From positions 118,832-182,831 of the forward strand of contig NZ_JAVKPH010000007.1 of assembly GCF_031432425.1 (NCBI RefSeq): a stretch of 64,000 bases of DNA. The letters are read 5' to 3'. The notes under the pieces were generated by a model that was not told where the DNA came from, ran no database searches, and saw only the letters and a program-made list of their open reading frames with translations. Below, one piece after another: positions 8,411-17,562 of this stretch. Source of the stretch: Ruixingdingia sedimenti (GTDB lineage Bacteria; Pseudomonadota; Alphaproteobacteria; Rhodobacterales; Rhodobacteraceae). Both the position numbers and the translations under genes were made by a program. Every line of letters starts with the position of its first letter. The first letter of the stretch is position 1.

Positions 8411-9507
8411 GGTTGCTCCGCATAGGGGGGAAGGCGGTTCTTGCCCGGAAACGCGGGCAGCGCCCGCATCAAGGCGCCGCGCAGGTCCGTCCACCAGCTG
8501 CCGAGGCCGGTGACGATGGCGCCGAGGATCAGCAGCAGAAGGGCGATGGACCCGGTGCTTTCCCCGATCCGCAGGGCCCAGACCAGCAGCACCGCCAGAT
8601 AGCCCAGACCGGCGGTCAGGAAACTGCGCCGGTCGATCGCCAGCGCCAGCCCGGTGATGACCACCAGCGCCAGGGCCAGCGCCAGATACCCCGCCGTGCC
8701 CCCGGTGTTCCAGGCCGTCAGCGCCACGGTGTTGACCAGCGCGGGGGCGGCAAGGATATGCAGCCAGAACCCGGTGGCCGACCACCGCCCCAGCCGCCAG
8801 GGATCGCGCATGTCGCAGTAAAGCCCCGCCGCCAGCGCCAGAAGCCCGAAGATCAGCGTGGCGACGGGCAGGCCGGTGCCATGCGTCAGGTCGAAGGCGG
8901 CCTCCCAGCTGTCGGGGAAATCGCCGAAGGGCATCACCCAGTCCACCAGCAGGAACACGATCGCGGCCGCCACCAGCCCCATCGGCAGCGCCATGAACGG
9001 CACCCGGAAGGTGCGGAAATGCGCCGCCAGCGCGATCAGCCCCAGAACGGCGTAAAGCAGGACCCAGCCCCGCGCCTCCTGCATGTTGTCCAGCATCTTG
9101 CCCATCAACTGGCCGATGGTCCCCAACGCCCCGCAGGCAAAGGCCACCGCCAGCACGATCGAGGGCAGCGTCATCCGCCGCCGCCGGGTGAAGTAGAGCG
9201 CCAGCCCCCAGGCGACCGCCGCCGCGATGGCGGGCAGGACGGGGCCTTCCATGATCGCGGCCAGCGTCATGACCCCGGCGATCAGCAGGATGAGCCCGAC
9301 CGACACGAAGATCTCGGCAAAGCCCTTGAACAGTTCGAACGGCTCGTCATCCGGGCCCATCGCGGCGCGCTGCCCGGCGCGGGCCTGCGCCAGAACGGTC
9401 AGCCGCGCCGCCTGCGCCTCGGTGATCGTGCCGGCGGCAACGGCGGCGCGCAGATCGTCGGGCGTCAGCAGGGCGGTGCCATGGGGCAGCGCGGCGGTCT
9501 CGGTCAT
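8407..9507 (-). CDS. Polytopic membrane protein with DUF2157-like N-terminus, between hslV and hslU
   Basis: The 366-residue protein has a soluble helical N-terminus of about 60 residues containing LTPDDLRAAVAAGTITEAQA. That resembles the start of DUF2157 membrane proteins. About ten hydrophobic segments follow, starting with FVSVGLILLIAGVMTLAAIM near residue 72. It is encoded between hslV and hslU in the same direction, 85 bases after hslV, and overlaps hslU by 4 bases, so it is likely cotranscribed with the protease. No catalytic motif is visible. A role in heat or envelope stress is only an inference from position. Confidence 0.85.
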   Translation of the reverse strand: MTETAALPHGTALLTPDDLRAAVAAGTITEAQAARLTVLAQARAGQRAAMGPDDEPFELFKGFAEIFVSVGLILLIAGVMTLAAIMEGPVLPAIAAAVAWGLALYFTRRRRMTLPSIVLAVAFACGALGTIGQLMGKMLDNMQEARGWVLLYAVLGLIALAAHFRTFRVPFMALPMGLVAAAIVFLLVDWVMPFGDFPDSWEAAFDLTHGTGLPVATLIFGLLALAAGLYCDMRDPWRLGRWSATGFWLHILAAPALVNTVALTAWNTGGTAGYLALALALVVITGLALAIDRRSFLTAGLGYLAVLLVWALRIGESTGSIALLLLILGAIVTGLGSWWTDLRGALMRALPAFPGKNRLPPYAEQP

Positions 9508-9592
9508 CGGGCGGGCCCCTCGGTGGTTCGCCGATCACAGGTATGGCCAAGCGCAGGGCACTTCAAGCCGCAAGGGCTGGCCGTATCGCCGC

Positions 9593-10150
9593 CTAAGCCC
9601 CGATCCGTTCGACCGTCAGGTTGCCGTTGGTATAGACACAGATATCGGCCGCGATGGCCATCGCCTTGCGCGCGATCTCCTCGGCGCCCAACTCGGTTTC
9701 CATCAGCCCCCGCGCCGCGGCCAGCGCGAAGTTGCCGCCGGACCCGATGGCCGCCACGTCATGTTCGGGTTCCAGCACGTCGCCCGCCCCGGTGATGACC
9801 AGCAGCACCTTGCCGTCGGTGACGATCAGCATGGCCTCCAGATTGCGCAGGTACTTGTCCATGCGCCAGTCCTTGGCCAGTTCCACGCTCGCCCGCGCCA
9901 GCTGCCCCGGCATCGCCTCCAGCTTCTTCTCCAGCCGTTCCAGCAGGGTGAAGGCATCGGCGGTGGAACCGGCAAAGCCCGCCACCACCTGATGCCCGCC
10001 GGGCGACAGGCGGCGCACCTTGCGCGCGGTGCCCTTGATGACGGTCTGGCCCAGGCTCACCTGCCCGTCGCCGGCCACCACCACCTCGCCGCCGCGCCGC
10101 ACCGCGAGGATCGTGGTGCCGTGCCAGCCGGGAAACCGTTCTTCCGCCAT
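9593..10150 (-). CDS. hslV: ATP-dependent protease peptidase subunit HslV
   Basis: HslV is the N-terminal threonine peptidase of the HslUV complex. The ATG at 10150 follows GGAGG with 6-8 bases spacing and gives 185 residues. The sequence MAEERFPGWHGTTILAVRRGG places the catalytic threonine after WHG, so the mature enzyme starts at TTIL after removal of the propeptide. Further signatures are GQVSLGQTVIKGTARKVRRL and AGFAGSTADAFTL. A start 7 codons upstream is possible but lacks family support. The gene heads an hslV-membrane protein-hslU-lipoprotein hydrolase series on the minus strand. Confidence 0.97.
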   Translation of the reverse strand: MAEERFPGWHGTTILAVRRGGEVVVAGDGQVSLGQTVIKGTARKVRRLSPGGHQVVAGFAGSTADAFTLLERLEKKLEAMPGQLARASVELAKDWRMDKYLRNLEAMLIVTDGKVLLVITGAGDVLEPEHDVAAIGSGGNFALAAARGLMETELGAEEIARKAMAIAADICVYTNGNLTVERIGA

Positions 10151-10227
10151 CGCCTGTCCTCCGCCTGCCATCGCACTATGACCACCGCGCCCGGAAAGCC
10201 GACGTCATCTTGCCCCGACCCTGCCCG

Positions 10228-10255
10228 AAAACAAAGGGCGCCCCGCAAGGCGCCC
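10228..10255 (-). terminator. Rho-independent terminator after trxA
   Basis: On the minus strand a 7-base GC stem (GGGCGCC at 10255-10249, loop of 6, GGCGCCC at 10242-10236) is followed directly by a T-rich tract (10235-10228, TTTGTTTT). It lies 26 bases past the trxA stop, a classical intrinsic terminator separating trxA from hslV. Confidence 0.85.
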
Positions 10256-10280
10256 CGACCGACCCCAAGGGGCCGAAACC

Positions 10281-10601
10281 TCAGATCGCGCTTTCGATCC
10301 AGCTTTGCAGCGCGGCCTTGGGCGCGGCGCCGACCTTGTTCGACACCACCTGCCCGTCCTTGAACAGGAACAGCGCCGGAATGCCGCGAATGCGCATGTC
10401 GGCGGTGGCGCCGGGGTTTTCGTCCACGTTCACCTTCACGATCTTCACGCGGCCGGCATAATGTTCCGACAGCTCTTCCAGCGCGGGGCCGATCTGTTTG
10501 CAGGGGCCGCACCATTCGGCCCAGAAATCGACGACCACGGGGATGTCGGACTGGCGGACTTCGGCGTCGAAGGTGGAATCGGTGGCGGCGACGGAGGGCA
10601 T
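10281..10601 (-). CDS. trxA: Thioredoxin
   Basis: Thioredoxin is the general cytoplasmic disulfide reductant, recharged by thioredoxin reductase. The ATG at 10601, preceded by GGGAG, gives 106 residues with the active site WAEWCGPCK near residue 31, the cis-proline GIPALFLF near 74 and the helix-rich C-terminus. A 30-residue upstream extension in frame is not family-like. It lies 58 bases downstream of addA on the same strand and ends at a strong intrinsic terminator, so read-through from addA is possible. Confidence 0.97.
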   Translation of the reverse strand: MPSVAATDSTFDAEVRQSDIPVVVDFWAEWCGPCKQIGPALEELSEHYAGRVKIVKVNVDENPGATADMRIRGIPALFLFKDGQVVSNKVGAAPKAALQSWIESAI

Positions 10602-10659
10602 TTCATATCTCCCAGACGGAATGTGTCGCCTCAGAAGGTAAGAAGGCGGCCGGGGGCCG

Positions 10660-13600
10660 TCAACCCACCGCTGCGCGCCGCAGCGCCGCATTCACCAGAT
10701 CTTGTGGCAGGGGCATCAGAAGGGGCGCGGCGGTCCAGACCACCGCCGTTTCCACCCGCCGCCCGGGATAGATCTGCGCCAGCGCCGCCGCATAGGCGCC
10801 CATCTGGCGCAGGATGCCTTCGGGCACGTCCTCGGGGCGGGGGGGCACGATGCGGTTGGATTTGAAATCCACCGCCAGCACACGGTCGGGCGTGACCACC
10901 AGCCGGTCGATCGCCCCCATCATCCGTCGCCCGCCGAGATCCGCCACCACCGGCACCTCTGCCAGCGTATCGGGGGCGAACAGGGCCGCCAGCGCCGGAT
11001 CGCGCAGCACCGCCCCCGCCTCTGCCAGCAGCCCCGCATCCGCGCCCGGCAGGGTGCGGGCCAGCGGTTCCCATTCCGCCTCTGCCCGCCCGGGCAGCAG
11101 TTCCAGCAGCCGGTGCAGCGCCGTTCCGCGCGCAAGCGCGTCCGGGTCGCCCTCGCCCGCCAGCGCCTTCGCCCCGCCGAGGTCGGATGGCGACAGCGCC
11201 GCCATGGGCCGGGGGGGCGTCGCGGCATGGCTGCGCGCCCAAGGGGGCAGGGGCGGCGGGGCGGGGGGTGCTGCCGCCACTACCTCTGCCGCCGTATCGG
11301 GCCAGTCGCCGTGTTGCAGGCGCAGCCCCGCCCCGGTCGGGAAATCCTGCGCAACCGCCCCCGCGGCCTCTGCCCCGGCGCGGATCAGGTCGTGCCAGGC
11401 CTCGCCCTTGTCCAGCTTGCCCGCCGCCGCCACGATCAGCCAGCTTTCCGCCCGCGTCATCGCCACATACAAAAGCCGCAGGTTTTCCGCCGCGCGCCGC
11501 GCCTGCGCCTCTGCCCGGGCTTCGGCCATCGCCGGGGGCATGTCGGCGCTGGCCACGCGCCAGATCGGCGTGCCATCGGCGAGCGTGACGATTTCACCCT
11601 GTTCGGGCAGTTTGCGGTCGGCGGTGTCGGGCAGGATGACCACCGGTGCCTCCAGCCCCTTGGCGCCGTGCACCGTCATCACCCGGATCCGGTTGCCCGC
11701 GCTGTCGGGCTGGCGCTTGACCTCGATATCGTCGGTCTGAAGCCAGCCGAGAAAGCCGGTCAGGCTCGGGATTTCCACCCGCTCATAGGCCAGCGCCTGT
11801 TGCAGGAACTGGTCGATGCCGTCCTCCGCCTCCGGCCCCAGACGGGCGATCAGCTTGCGGCGGCCGTCATGGCGGGTCAGCATGCGGTCGATCAGTTCGA
11901 ACGGGCGCAGGTAGTCGGCCTGGTCGCGCAGGTCGGTCAGCACGCCATGGGTGTCGGCGAAATCCGTCGCCCGGTCGCGCAGCGCCGCCCAGAGGTATCC
12001 CTTGCGGCCATGGGCGAGGTCGTGCAGCGCCGCCTCGCCCCAGCCGAACAGGGGCGACCGCAGAATCGCCGCCAGCGACAGGTCGTCCTCGGGCAGCGAC
12101 AGAAAGGACAGCAGCGCCGCCAGATCCCGCACCGCCATTTCCGCACCCAGACGCAGCCTGTCGGCCCCCGCGATCGGCAGGCCGCGGGCCTTGCAGGCGC
12201 GGATGATCTGCTGGAACAGGGCCGATCTGCGCTGCACGAGGATCAGGAAATCCCCCGCCCGCACCGGCCGGAACCCGCCCCCCTGCGCCGGCACCGGCGC
12301 ACGCGCCGCGATCATCCGGCCGATTTCCGCCGCAATGGTTTCGGCCAGTTCGGCGGTGTGGTGGCGCGGGGCGGGCATGTCCACCGGGTCGAACCAATCC
12401 TGCGGTTCGGGGTCGTCCGCCGGGGGCAGGGCGGGCCAGACATCGACGCGCCCGGGCATGGCCGAACGGAACGCCAGATGCCGCACCGCACCGCCGAGCG
12501 CCTCGGGCCCGAAGGTCCGGTCCACCACGTTCAGCACCGCGGGCGAGGACCGGAAGGAATATTCCAGTTCCAGCACGTTCAGCCCCTGTTGCGCGGCCGC
12601 CAGCCGGGTGCCGAACTGGGCCTGCATCGCCTCGAAAGTCGAAAGGTCGGCGCCCTGGAACGAATAGATCGACTGTTTCCTGTCGCCGACGACAAAGATC
12701 GTCCGCCCCTCGCCCCGCGCGCCTTCGCCGGCGGTGAATTCCTGCGCCAGAAGCTCGATCACCTTCCACTGGTCGGGCGAGGTATCCTGCGCCTCGTCCA
12801 CCAGAATATGGTCGATGCCGCCATCCAGCCGGTACAGCACCCATTGCGCCACCGAAGGATCGGTCAGCAGCGCCCGCGCCCGCAGGATCAGGTCGTCGAA
12901 GTCGAGCCATCCGCGCAACAGCTTGCGGCGTTCGTATTCCGGCAGGAATCGTGACGCAAACGCCTGCAACACGGCCCCCCGCATGGCGGCCACGAGGGCG
13001 AGCCGTCCGGGCCGCGCGGCCTCTACCCGCGCCATCCAGTCCTCCAGCGGCGCCAGCAGGGGGCCAAGCGCCGCGCGCGTGTCCTTGGTGGGCAGGCTGC
13101 CGATCTTGGCGGCAAAGGGCGCCTTGGTCTTCTCGCCGAAAAGGAACAGCCCCTCCAGCGCCGCCAGCACGCCAAGATCGGGCGCGTCCAGGTCCAGCGC
13201 CGCGAGCGTTTCGGCCAGCTTGACGTCCGTCGCCTTGCCCTGCGCCAGCACCGGCGCGGCCTTGGCCAGCCACGCAGCCTCACCCCCCAGGAACACATCG
13301 GCCAAAAGGCGCTTTGCCGTCATCCCCTCCGGCAGGCCGAAAGCCGCGTGCAGGTCGTGGGGGGCGGCAAAACCGGCACGGTGGCGGGCGCATTCCGCCG
13401 CCAGATCGGTAAAGCTTTCGCCGGAATAGTGACGCGCCAGCGCGGCGATCACCCCGTCATCGGCATCCGCCATTTCCTCGATGATCTCGGCCCGCAGCAG
13501 TTCGGCGGTGCGGTCGTCCATTTCCGTGAACTGGGGCGACACCCCTGCCTCCAGCGGAAAGCGGCGCAGAAGCGAGGCGCAGAAGCTGTGGATCGTCTGG

Positions 13601-13959
13601 ATCTTCAGCCCCCCCGGCGTCTCGATCGCGCGGGCGAACAGGCGGCGGGCGGCGGCGAGCGTTTCGGCATCCTGCGTGCCGCCGACGCCAAGCTGGTCAA
13701 GCTCTGCCCGAAGCGCACCTTCCTCCAGCATCGCCCAGGCACCCAGACGGCGGAACAGCCGGTTCTGCATCTCGCTCGCCGCGGCCTTGGTATAGGTCAG
13801 GCACAGGATCCGCTGCGGCTGACAGCCCGCCAGCAACAGCCGCGCCACCCGGTCGGTCAGCACCCGGGTCTTGCCCGACCCCGCATTGGCCGACAGCCAG
13901 GTGGATGCCCCCGGATCCGCCGCCTGCACCTGCCGTTCGCTGGCCGCATCGCGGATCAT
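10660..13959 (-). CDS. addA: AddA helicase-nuclease subunit for double-strand break repair
   Basis: AddA is the UvrD-like helicase and nuclease half of the AddAB complex, the alphaproteobacterial RecBCD counterpart that resects DNA ends for RecA. The 1,099-residue protein starts MIRDAASERQVQAAD and has Walker A SANAGSGKTR near residue 26. Other helicase motifs are ILVDEAQDTSPDQW near 385, GDRKQSIYSFQGAD near 420, MTVHGAKGLEAPVV near 765 and LYVAMTRAESWLIV near 830. A C-terminal PD-(D/E)XK nuclease follows, with DRLVVTPDRVLAVDFKSN. The start overlaps the addB stop by 4 bases. Confidence 0.96.
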   Translation of the reverse strand: MIRDAASERQVQAADPGASTWLSANAGSGKTRVLTDRVARLLLAGCQPQRILCLTYTKAAASEMQNRLFRRLGAWAMLEEGALRAELDQLGVGGTQDAETLAAARRLFARAIETPGGLKIQTIHSFCASLLRRFPLEAGVSPQFTEMDDRTAELLRAEIIEEMADADDGVIAALARHYSGESFTDLAAECARHRAGFAAPHDLHAAFGLPEGMTAKRLLADVFLGGEAAWLAKAAPVLAQGKATDVKLAETLAALDLDAPDLGVLAALEGLFLFGEKTKAPFAAKIGSLPTKDTRAALGPLLAPLEDWMARVEAARPGRLALVAAMRGAVLQAFASRFLPEYERRKLLRGWLDFDDLILRARALLTDPSVAQWVLYRLDGGIDHILVDEAQDTSPDQWKVIELLAQEFTAGEGARGEGRTIFVVGDRKQSIYSFQGADLSTFEAMQAQFGTRLAAAQQGLNVLELEYSFRSSPAVLNVVDRTFGPEALGGAVRHLAFRSAMPGRVDVWPALPPADDPEPQDWFDPVDMPAPRHHTAELAETIAAEIGRMIAARAPVPAQGGGFRPVRAGDFLILVQRRSALFQQIIRACKARGLPIAGADRLRLGAEMAVRDLAALLSFLSLPEDDLSLAAILRSPLFGWGEAALHDLAHGRKGYLWAALRDRATDFADTHGVLTDLRDQADYLRPFELIDRMLTRHDGRRKLIARLGPEAEDGIDQFLQQALAYERVEIPSLTGFLGWLQTDDIEVKRQPDSAGNRIRVMTVHGAKGLEAPVVILPDTADRKLPEQGEIVTLADGTPIWRVASADMPPAMAEARAEAQARRAAENLRLLYVAMTRAESWLIVAAAGKLDKGEAWHDLIRAGAEAAGAVAQDFPTGAGLRLQHGDWPDTAAEVVAAAPPAPPPLPPWARSHAATPPRPMAALSPSDLGGAKALAGEGDPDALARGTALHRLLELLPGRAEAEWEPLARTLPGADAGLLAEAGAVLRDPALAALFAPDTLAEVPVVADLGGRRMMGAIDRLVVTPDRVLAVDFKSNRIVPPRPEDVPEGILRQMGAYAAALAQIYPGRRVETAVVWTAAPLLMPLPQDLVNAALRRAAVG

Positions 13960-16877
13960 TCGGCGCCCCCCACATCGACGGGCACCGCAGGGTCGCTCTG
14001 ATCCCATTCGCCGTAGCGGGCGAGGTGGTCGTAATCGCCGCCGAAGCGCAGGTTGAACACGGCACGGCGCGAGACATAGCCCTGTTCGCGCCGGGCGTAG
14101 CGGGCCAAAAGCGTCTCTAATCCGGCCCAAGCCGCCTGCAATTCCTCCGGCCCCATATCCACCGCCCGCGCCTCGGGGCTGGTGCCGAGGCCGACATAGG
14201 TGCCCCGCCCCGGCTCCACCGGCCCGATGGCGGCAAAGCCCCCGCGTTCGGCCAGCGCGGCGGTCAGCAGCACCTGTTTGTTGAAATGGGTCAACTGGTC
14301 TTTCGACGGCGGGCTGCCGGTCTTGTAGTCGATCACATGCAGCCGCCCGTCCGGCATCATGTCGATCCGGTCGGGTTTCGCGGTCAGGGTGATGTCCACC
14401 CCCGGAATAGTCACTGCGCCGGGGGTTTCCAGCACCACGGGCACGCCGGGGTTCGCCGCCTCGAACGCCACGAACCAGTCGGCCACCCGCGCGATCCGCG
14501 ACAGCCACAGCGCCCGCGCGGCGGGCCAGGGCACCAGCCGGTCAAGCTCCGCCCGCGCAGTGGCGATCAGCCGGTCGCGGGCGGCGTCGGGCGTCTCGGC
14601 TTCCGGCCGGGCCAGGGCGAAACGTTCCATCACCGCATGCAGGACGGATCCGCGCAGCCGCGCATCCGGCGCCCGGCCGAGGGGGTCGAGCGGATAGAGC
14701 CGCAGGATATGCCGCGCATAGACGGCATAGGGATCGCGGATCAGCGTCTCGATCCGCGTCACCGGCAATATCCGGGGCCGCTGTGCCACCGGCGGGCGCG
14801 GGGCGGGGCGGGTGGCGCGATCCACCGCGTTTTCGGCGGTTTCGAGACTGCGGGCATGGGTGAGCCAGACCCGCCCCCGCGCCCGCATATCGGCCAGCGC
14901 CTCCGGCCCATGCCGGCCGGCCAGCCCCTGCATCAGGTTCGTCAGCCGGTTCAGCCAGCGCGAGGGCAGGGTTTCCGCCTCTGCATCCCGCACAGCGCGG
15001 GTCAGCACGACCTGCGGTGCGGCGATCGCCTGTTGGAAATCATGCGCCGACAGGCCGATGCGCCGCTCGGGCAGCAACAGCCCCGCGCGCAGCCGCATCT
15101 GCCGGTTCAGCCAGGGATCCGGCGGGGGCAGTTGCGGCCAGGTGCCGTCATTGAGCCCGCCGAGGATCGCCAGATCCGCGCCCTGCACCCGGGCCTCCAG
15201 CGTGCCCCAGATCATGATCGCGGGATGGGGAATGGCGCTTTCGCGGACCTCTTCGTGCAGCAGCGCGGCGAAAAGCGCGTCGTAATCCGCCGGGCCCATC
15301 GGCCCGCCATGATCGGCCTCTGCCACCAGCGCCGCCACGGCGGCCTGCGCGGCCTCGCCCGCCGTATCCTGCCACAGCCTGCCGGTACCCCCTTCGCCGG
15401 GGCCCTGGGCGAGCGTTCCGGCCAGCGACAGGTGATGCGCCAGATGGTCGGCCAGCGGGCGTTCGCCGATGCTGTCGATGCCGGAAAGGCACTGTTCCAG
15501 CCAGACCCCCCAATCCTCTGCCCCCCGCGCGCTGGCCCATGCGCGCAGCAGCGGCCCATCGGGAAAGGCGGGGCCGTTGCGGCGCAGGTCCAGTTCCAGT
15601 TCGCGCACCAGCAGCAGATGGGGGCCGCGATCCACGCCGGAATGCGCCAGCGGATGCTTCAGCAGCGCCAGCAGCGCGGGTGCCGTCAGCCGCTGACCGA
15701 AGAGCCGCGCCACCTGCCGCAGGAACCGCCCCGGCGCCGACAGCGCCAGTGGCTGGCCCGCGCTGTCGTCGGGCAGGATCCCCCAACGGTCGAGCGCCGC
15801 CACCACCTGCCGCGCCAGGCCTCGGTCGGGGGTGACCAGCGCGGCGCGGCGGCCATCCTCTGCCGCCTCGCGCAGGATCAGGGCGATGGCCAGGGCCTCG
15901 TCCCGCGGGCCGGGGGCCTCGATCAGCGTCAGGCCCGCGGTGGCGGCGCGCAGATCGGGCAGGGCGGCGCCTTCGGCCAGCCACTGGTCCGTCACCGGCG
16001 CGGGGCGCAGTGCCAGAGAAACGAGCCTGTTGCGGCCCAAATCGGGTGGTTCGGTACCGCACCACGCCTGCACATCGCCGGGCCGCAGGTCCAGCCCGCG
16101 CAGCAGATGGGCAAAGCGGTACTGAGGGTGGTCCTCTGCCGTCAGCGCATCGTCGAGGTTGTCCCAGACCGCCGCGGGCATGGTGAAATCGAACCCCGGC
16201 AGGATGATCGCCCCCTGCGGCAGCCGCGCCACCGCCTGCATCAGCAACGCGGTCGTCCCGCGCGACCCGGTAGATCCCGCGACGATCACCGGGCCCAAGG
16301 GCGGCGCCTTGGCCCATGCGGCGGCCAGAAGGGTCACGGCCAGCCGCCGCCGCGCCTCGGGGTCCGGGGCGGTGCTGTCGGCGAAGAAGGGGGTGATGAT
16401 GGACAGGAAGGCCTGCGTCCGCTGCCAATGCGCCGAATGGTCCGACACGTCGAGCGCGGCGACCCGTTCCGGCGGCACGCCCTCGCCCGCCATTTCATCC
16501 ATCAGCGCGGCAAGGCTGTCGGCCAGATCATAAAGCGCCGCGCGCGGGGCCATGTCGGGCTGCGCATCCAGCAGCCGGGCGATCAGCCGCGTCAGTTCCA
16601 GCCGCCGGCGAAGGGGAGGCAGCGCGGCGGGTACGCCGGGCAGCGGGTCATGCGTCAGATCGCTGACCAGCCGGATGCGCGGCAGCAGGCCCGGCCCGGC
16701 GGCGGCGAAGAGATCCGTCACCCGGCGGCGCATGCGGGTGGTGTTGACAAACAGCGTGACACGGGCCAGCGCCTCCGGCGGGCCGGGCAGGCGGGTGCGC
16801 AGTCCCTCGACCAGCGCGCGGGGGAAATCGACCCCGGGGGCGAGGCCGAAAACCCGGGGGGCGGGCCCCTCAAACAC
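13956..16877 (-). CDS. addB: AddB subunit of the double-strand break repair nuclease
   Basis: AddB is the second subunit of AddAB, with a degenerate helicase-like core and its own nuclease domain. I place the start at the GTG at 16877, inside the stop of the nucleotidyltransferase gene. It gives 973 residues beginning with the family-like VFEGPAPRVFGLAPGVDFP; the first in-frame ATG further upstream runs through the neighbouring gene. The C-terminal nuclease motif is seen as RIDMMPDGRLHVIDYKTG, with downstream basic helices. Overlaps of 8 bases with the upstream gene and 4 with addA indicate strict co-translation. Confidence 0.94.
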   Translation of the reverse strand: MFEGPAPRVFGLAPGVDFPRALVEGLRTRLPGPPEALARVTLFVNTTRMRRRVTDLFAAAGPGLLPRIRLVSDLTHDPLPGVPAALPPLRRRLELTRLIARLLDAQPDMAPRAALYDLADSLAALMDEMAGEGVPPERVAALDVSDHSAHWQRTQAFLSIITPFFADSTAPDPEARRRLAVTLLAAAWAKAPPLGPVIVAGSTGSRGTTALLMQAVARLPQGAIILPGFDFTMPAAVWDNLDDALTAEDHPQYRFAHLLRGLDLRPGDVQAWCGTEPPDLGRNRLVSLALRPAPVTDQWLAEGAALPDLRAATAGLTLIEAPGPRDEALAIALILREAAEDGRRAALVTPDRGLARQVVAALDRWGILPDDSAGQPLALSAPGRFLRQVARLFGQRLTAPALLALLKHPLAHSGVDRGPHLLLVRELELDLRRNGPAFPDGPLLRAWASARGAEDWGVWLEQCLSGIDSIGERPLADHLAHHLSLAGTLAQGPGEGGTGRLWQDTAGEAAQAAVAALVAEADHGGPMGPADYDALFAALLHEEVRESAIPHPAIMIWGTLEARVQGADLAILGGLNDGTWPQLPPPDPWLNRQMRLRAGLLLPERRIGLSAHDFQQAIAAPQVVLTRAVRDAEAETLPSRWLNRLTNLMQGLAGRHGPEALADMRARGRVWLTHARSLETAENAVDRATRPAPRPPVAQRPRILPVTRIETLIRDPYAVYARHILRLYPLDPLGRAPDARLRGSVLHAVMERFALARPEAETPDAARDRLIATARAELDRLVPWPAARALWLSRIARVADWFVAFEAANPGVPVVLETPGAVTIPGVDITLTAKPDRIDMMPDGRLHVIDYKTGSPPSKDQLTHFNKQVLLTAALAERGGFAAIGPVEPGRGTYVGLGTSPEARAVDMGPEELQAAWAGLETLLARYARREQGYVSRRAVFNLRFGGDYDHLARYGEWDQSDPAVPVDVGGAE

Positions 16878-17562
16878 GCCCGGCCTCTTGCAGCATCGCC
16901 TCGGCCAGCGCGATGCCCTCGGGCCGGCCCACATCGCACCAGCCGCCGTGGTGGAGCATGCCGTGCGCCGTACCCCCCGCGATCATCGCATCCCACAGGC
17001 GGTTGAGCGAGAAGGCGCCCGGAATCATCTCTATCCCGGCCGGATTCACGATCTGCGCCCCCAGATAGACCAGCGGCCCGCCGCGCGTGATCCGCCCTTG
17101 GTCGTCCAGCGCGAAATCCCCCTTACCGCTGTGCCCCGTCACCCGGTCGGCGGGCGCCAGCAGCAGCAGCGCGCGCATATGTGCCGGATCCCAGCCCGAA
17201 CGCAGGCGCGACAGCGGGTTTTCCCCCGTCCAGACCGCATCGGTATTCAGCGTGAACACCGGCCCCGGCCCCAACAGGGGCAGCGCGGCGCGCAGGCCCC
17301 CGCCGGTTTCCAGGATCTCGGGTTCCCACGACAGGGCGACATCCGCCCGCCCGGCCAGATGCGCGGCGATCTGGTCGCCCAGATAGTGCAGGTTCACCAC
17401 CTTGCGCGCCACGCCCGCCCCGTCGGCCAGCGCCAGCGCATGGTCGATCAGCGCCCGGCCCGCGACCGGAACCAACGGCTTGGGCCGCGTCGCGGTCAGC
17501 GCGCCCATGCGGGTGCCGAAACCCGCGGCGAACAGCATCACAGCGTCGGGATCGTGCCGCAT
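16870..17562 (-). CDS. murU: Nucleotidyltransferase, MurU-like (N-acetylmuramate 1-phosphate uridylyltransferase)
   Basis: This 230-residue NTP-transferase has the nucleotide-binding signature LFAAGFGTRMGALTATRPKP at residues 10-29. It also has the strand WEPEILETGGGL and the metal-binding LNTDAVW near 107. Next to a phosphotransferase of the AmgK type it fits MurU, which makes UDP-MurNAc from MurNAc 1-phosphate in peptidoglycan recycling, as described for Pseudomonas. The two genes overlap by 25 bases, strengthening that reading. A mannose-1-phosphate guanylyltransferase-like activity is the main alternative, since residues alone do not prove the sugar. Confidence 0.82.
   Translation of the reverse strand: MRHDPDAVMLFAAGFGTRMGALTATRPKPLVPVAGRALIDHALALADGAGVARKVVNLHYLGDQIAAHLAGRADVALSWEPEILETGGGLRAALPLLGPGPVFTLNTDAVWTGENPLSRLRSGWDPAHMRALLLLAPADRVTGHSGKGDFALDDQGRITRGGPLVYLGAQIVNPAGIEMIPGAFSLNRLWDAMIAGGTAHGMLHHGGWCDVGRPEGIALAEAMLQEAGRV

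Noticed and set aside
8411..8785. N-terminal extension of hslU by about 125 codons
   Set aside because: HslU is normally about 435 residues and starts at MTNLTPREI. The extension overlaps the membrane-protein gene and has no family resemblance.
10702..12954. A 750-codon open frame antisense to addA
   Set aside because: Low-complexity R/Q/G translation with no motif, fully covered by addA on the other strand.
14286..17006. A 906-codon open frame antisense to addB
   Set aside because: It is the shadow of a GC-rich gene. It is full of Q, R and P without any domain pattern, and the opposite strand encodes a clear AddB.
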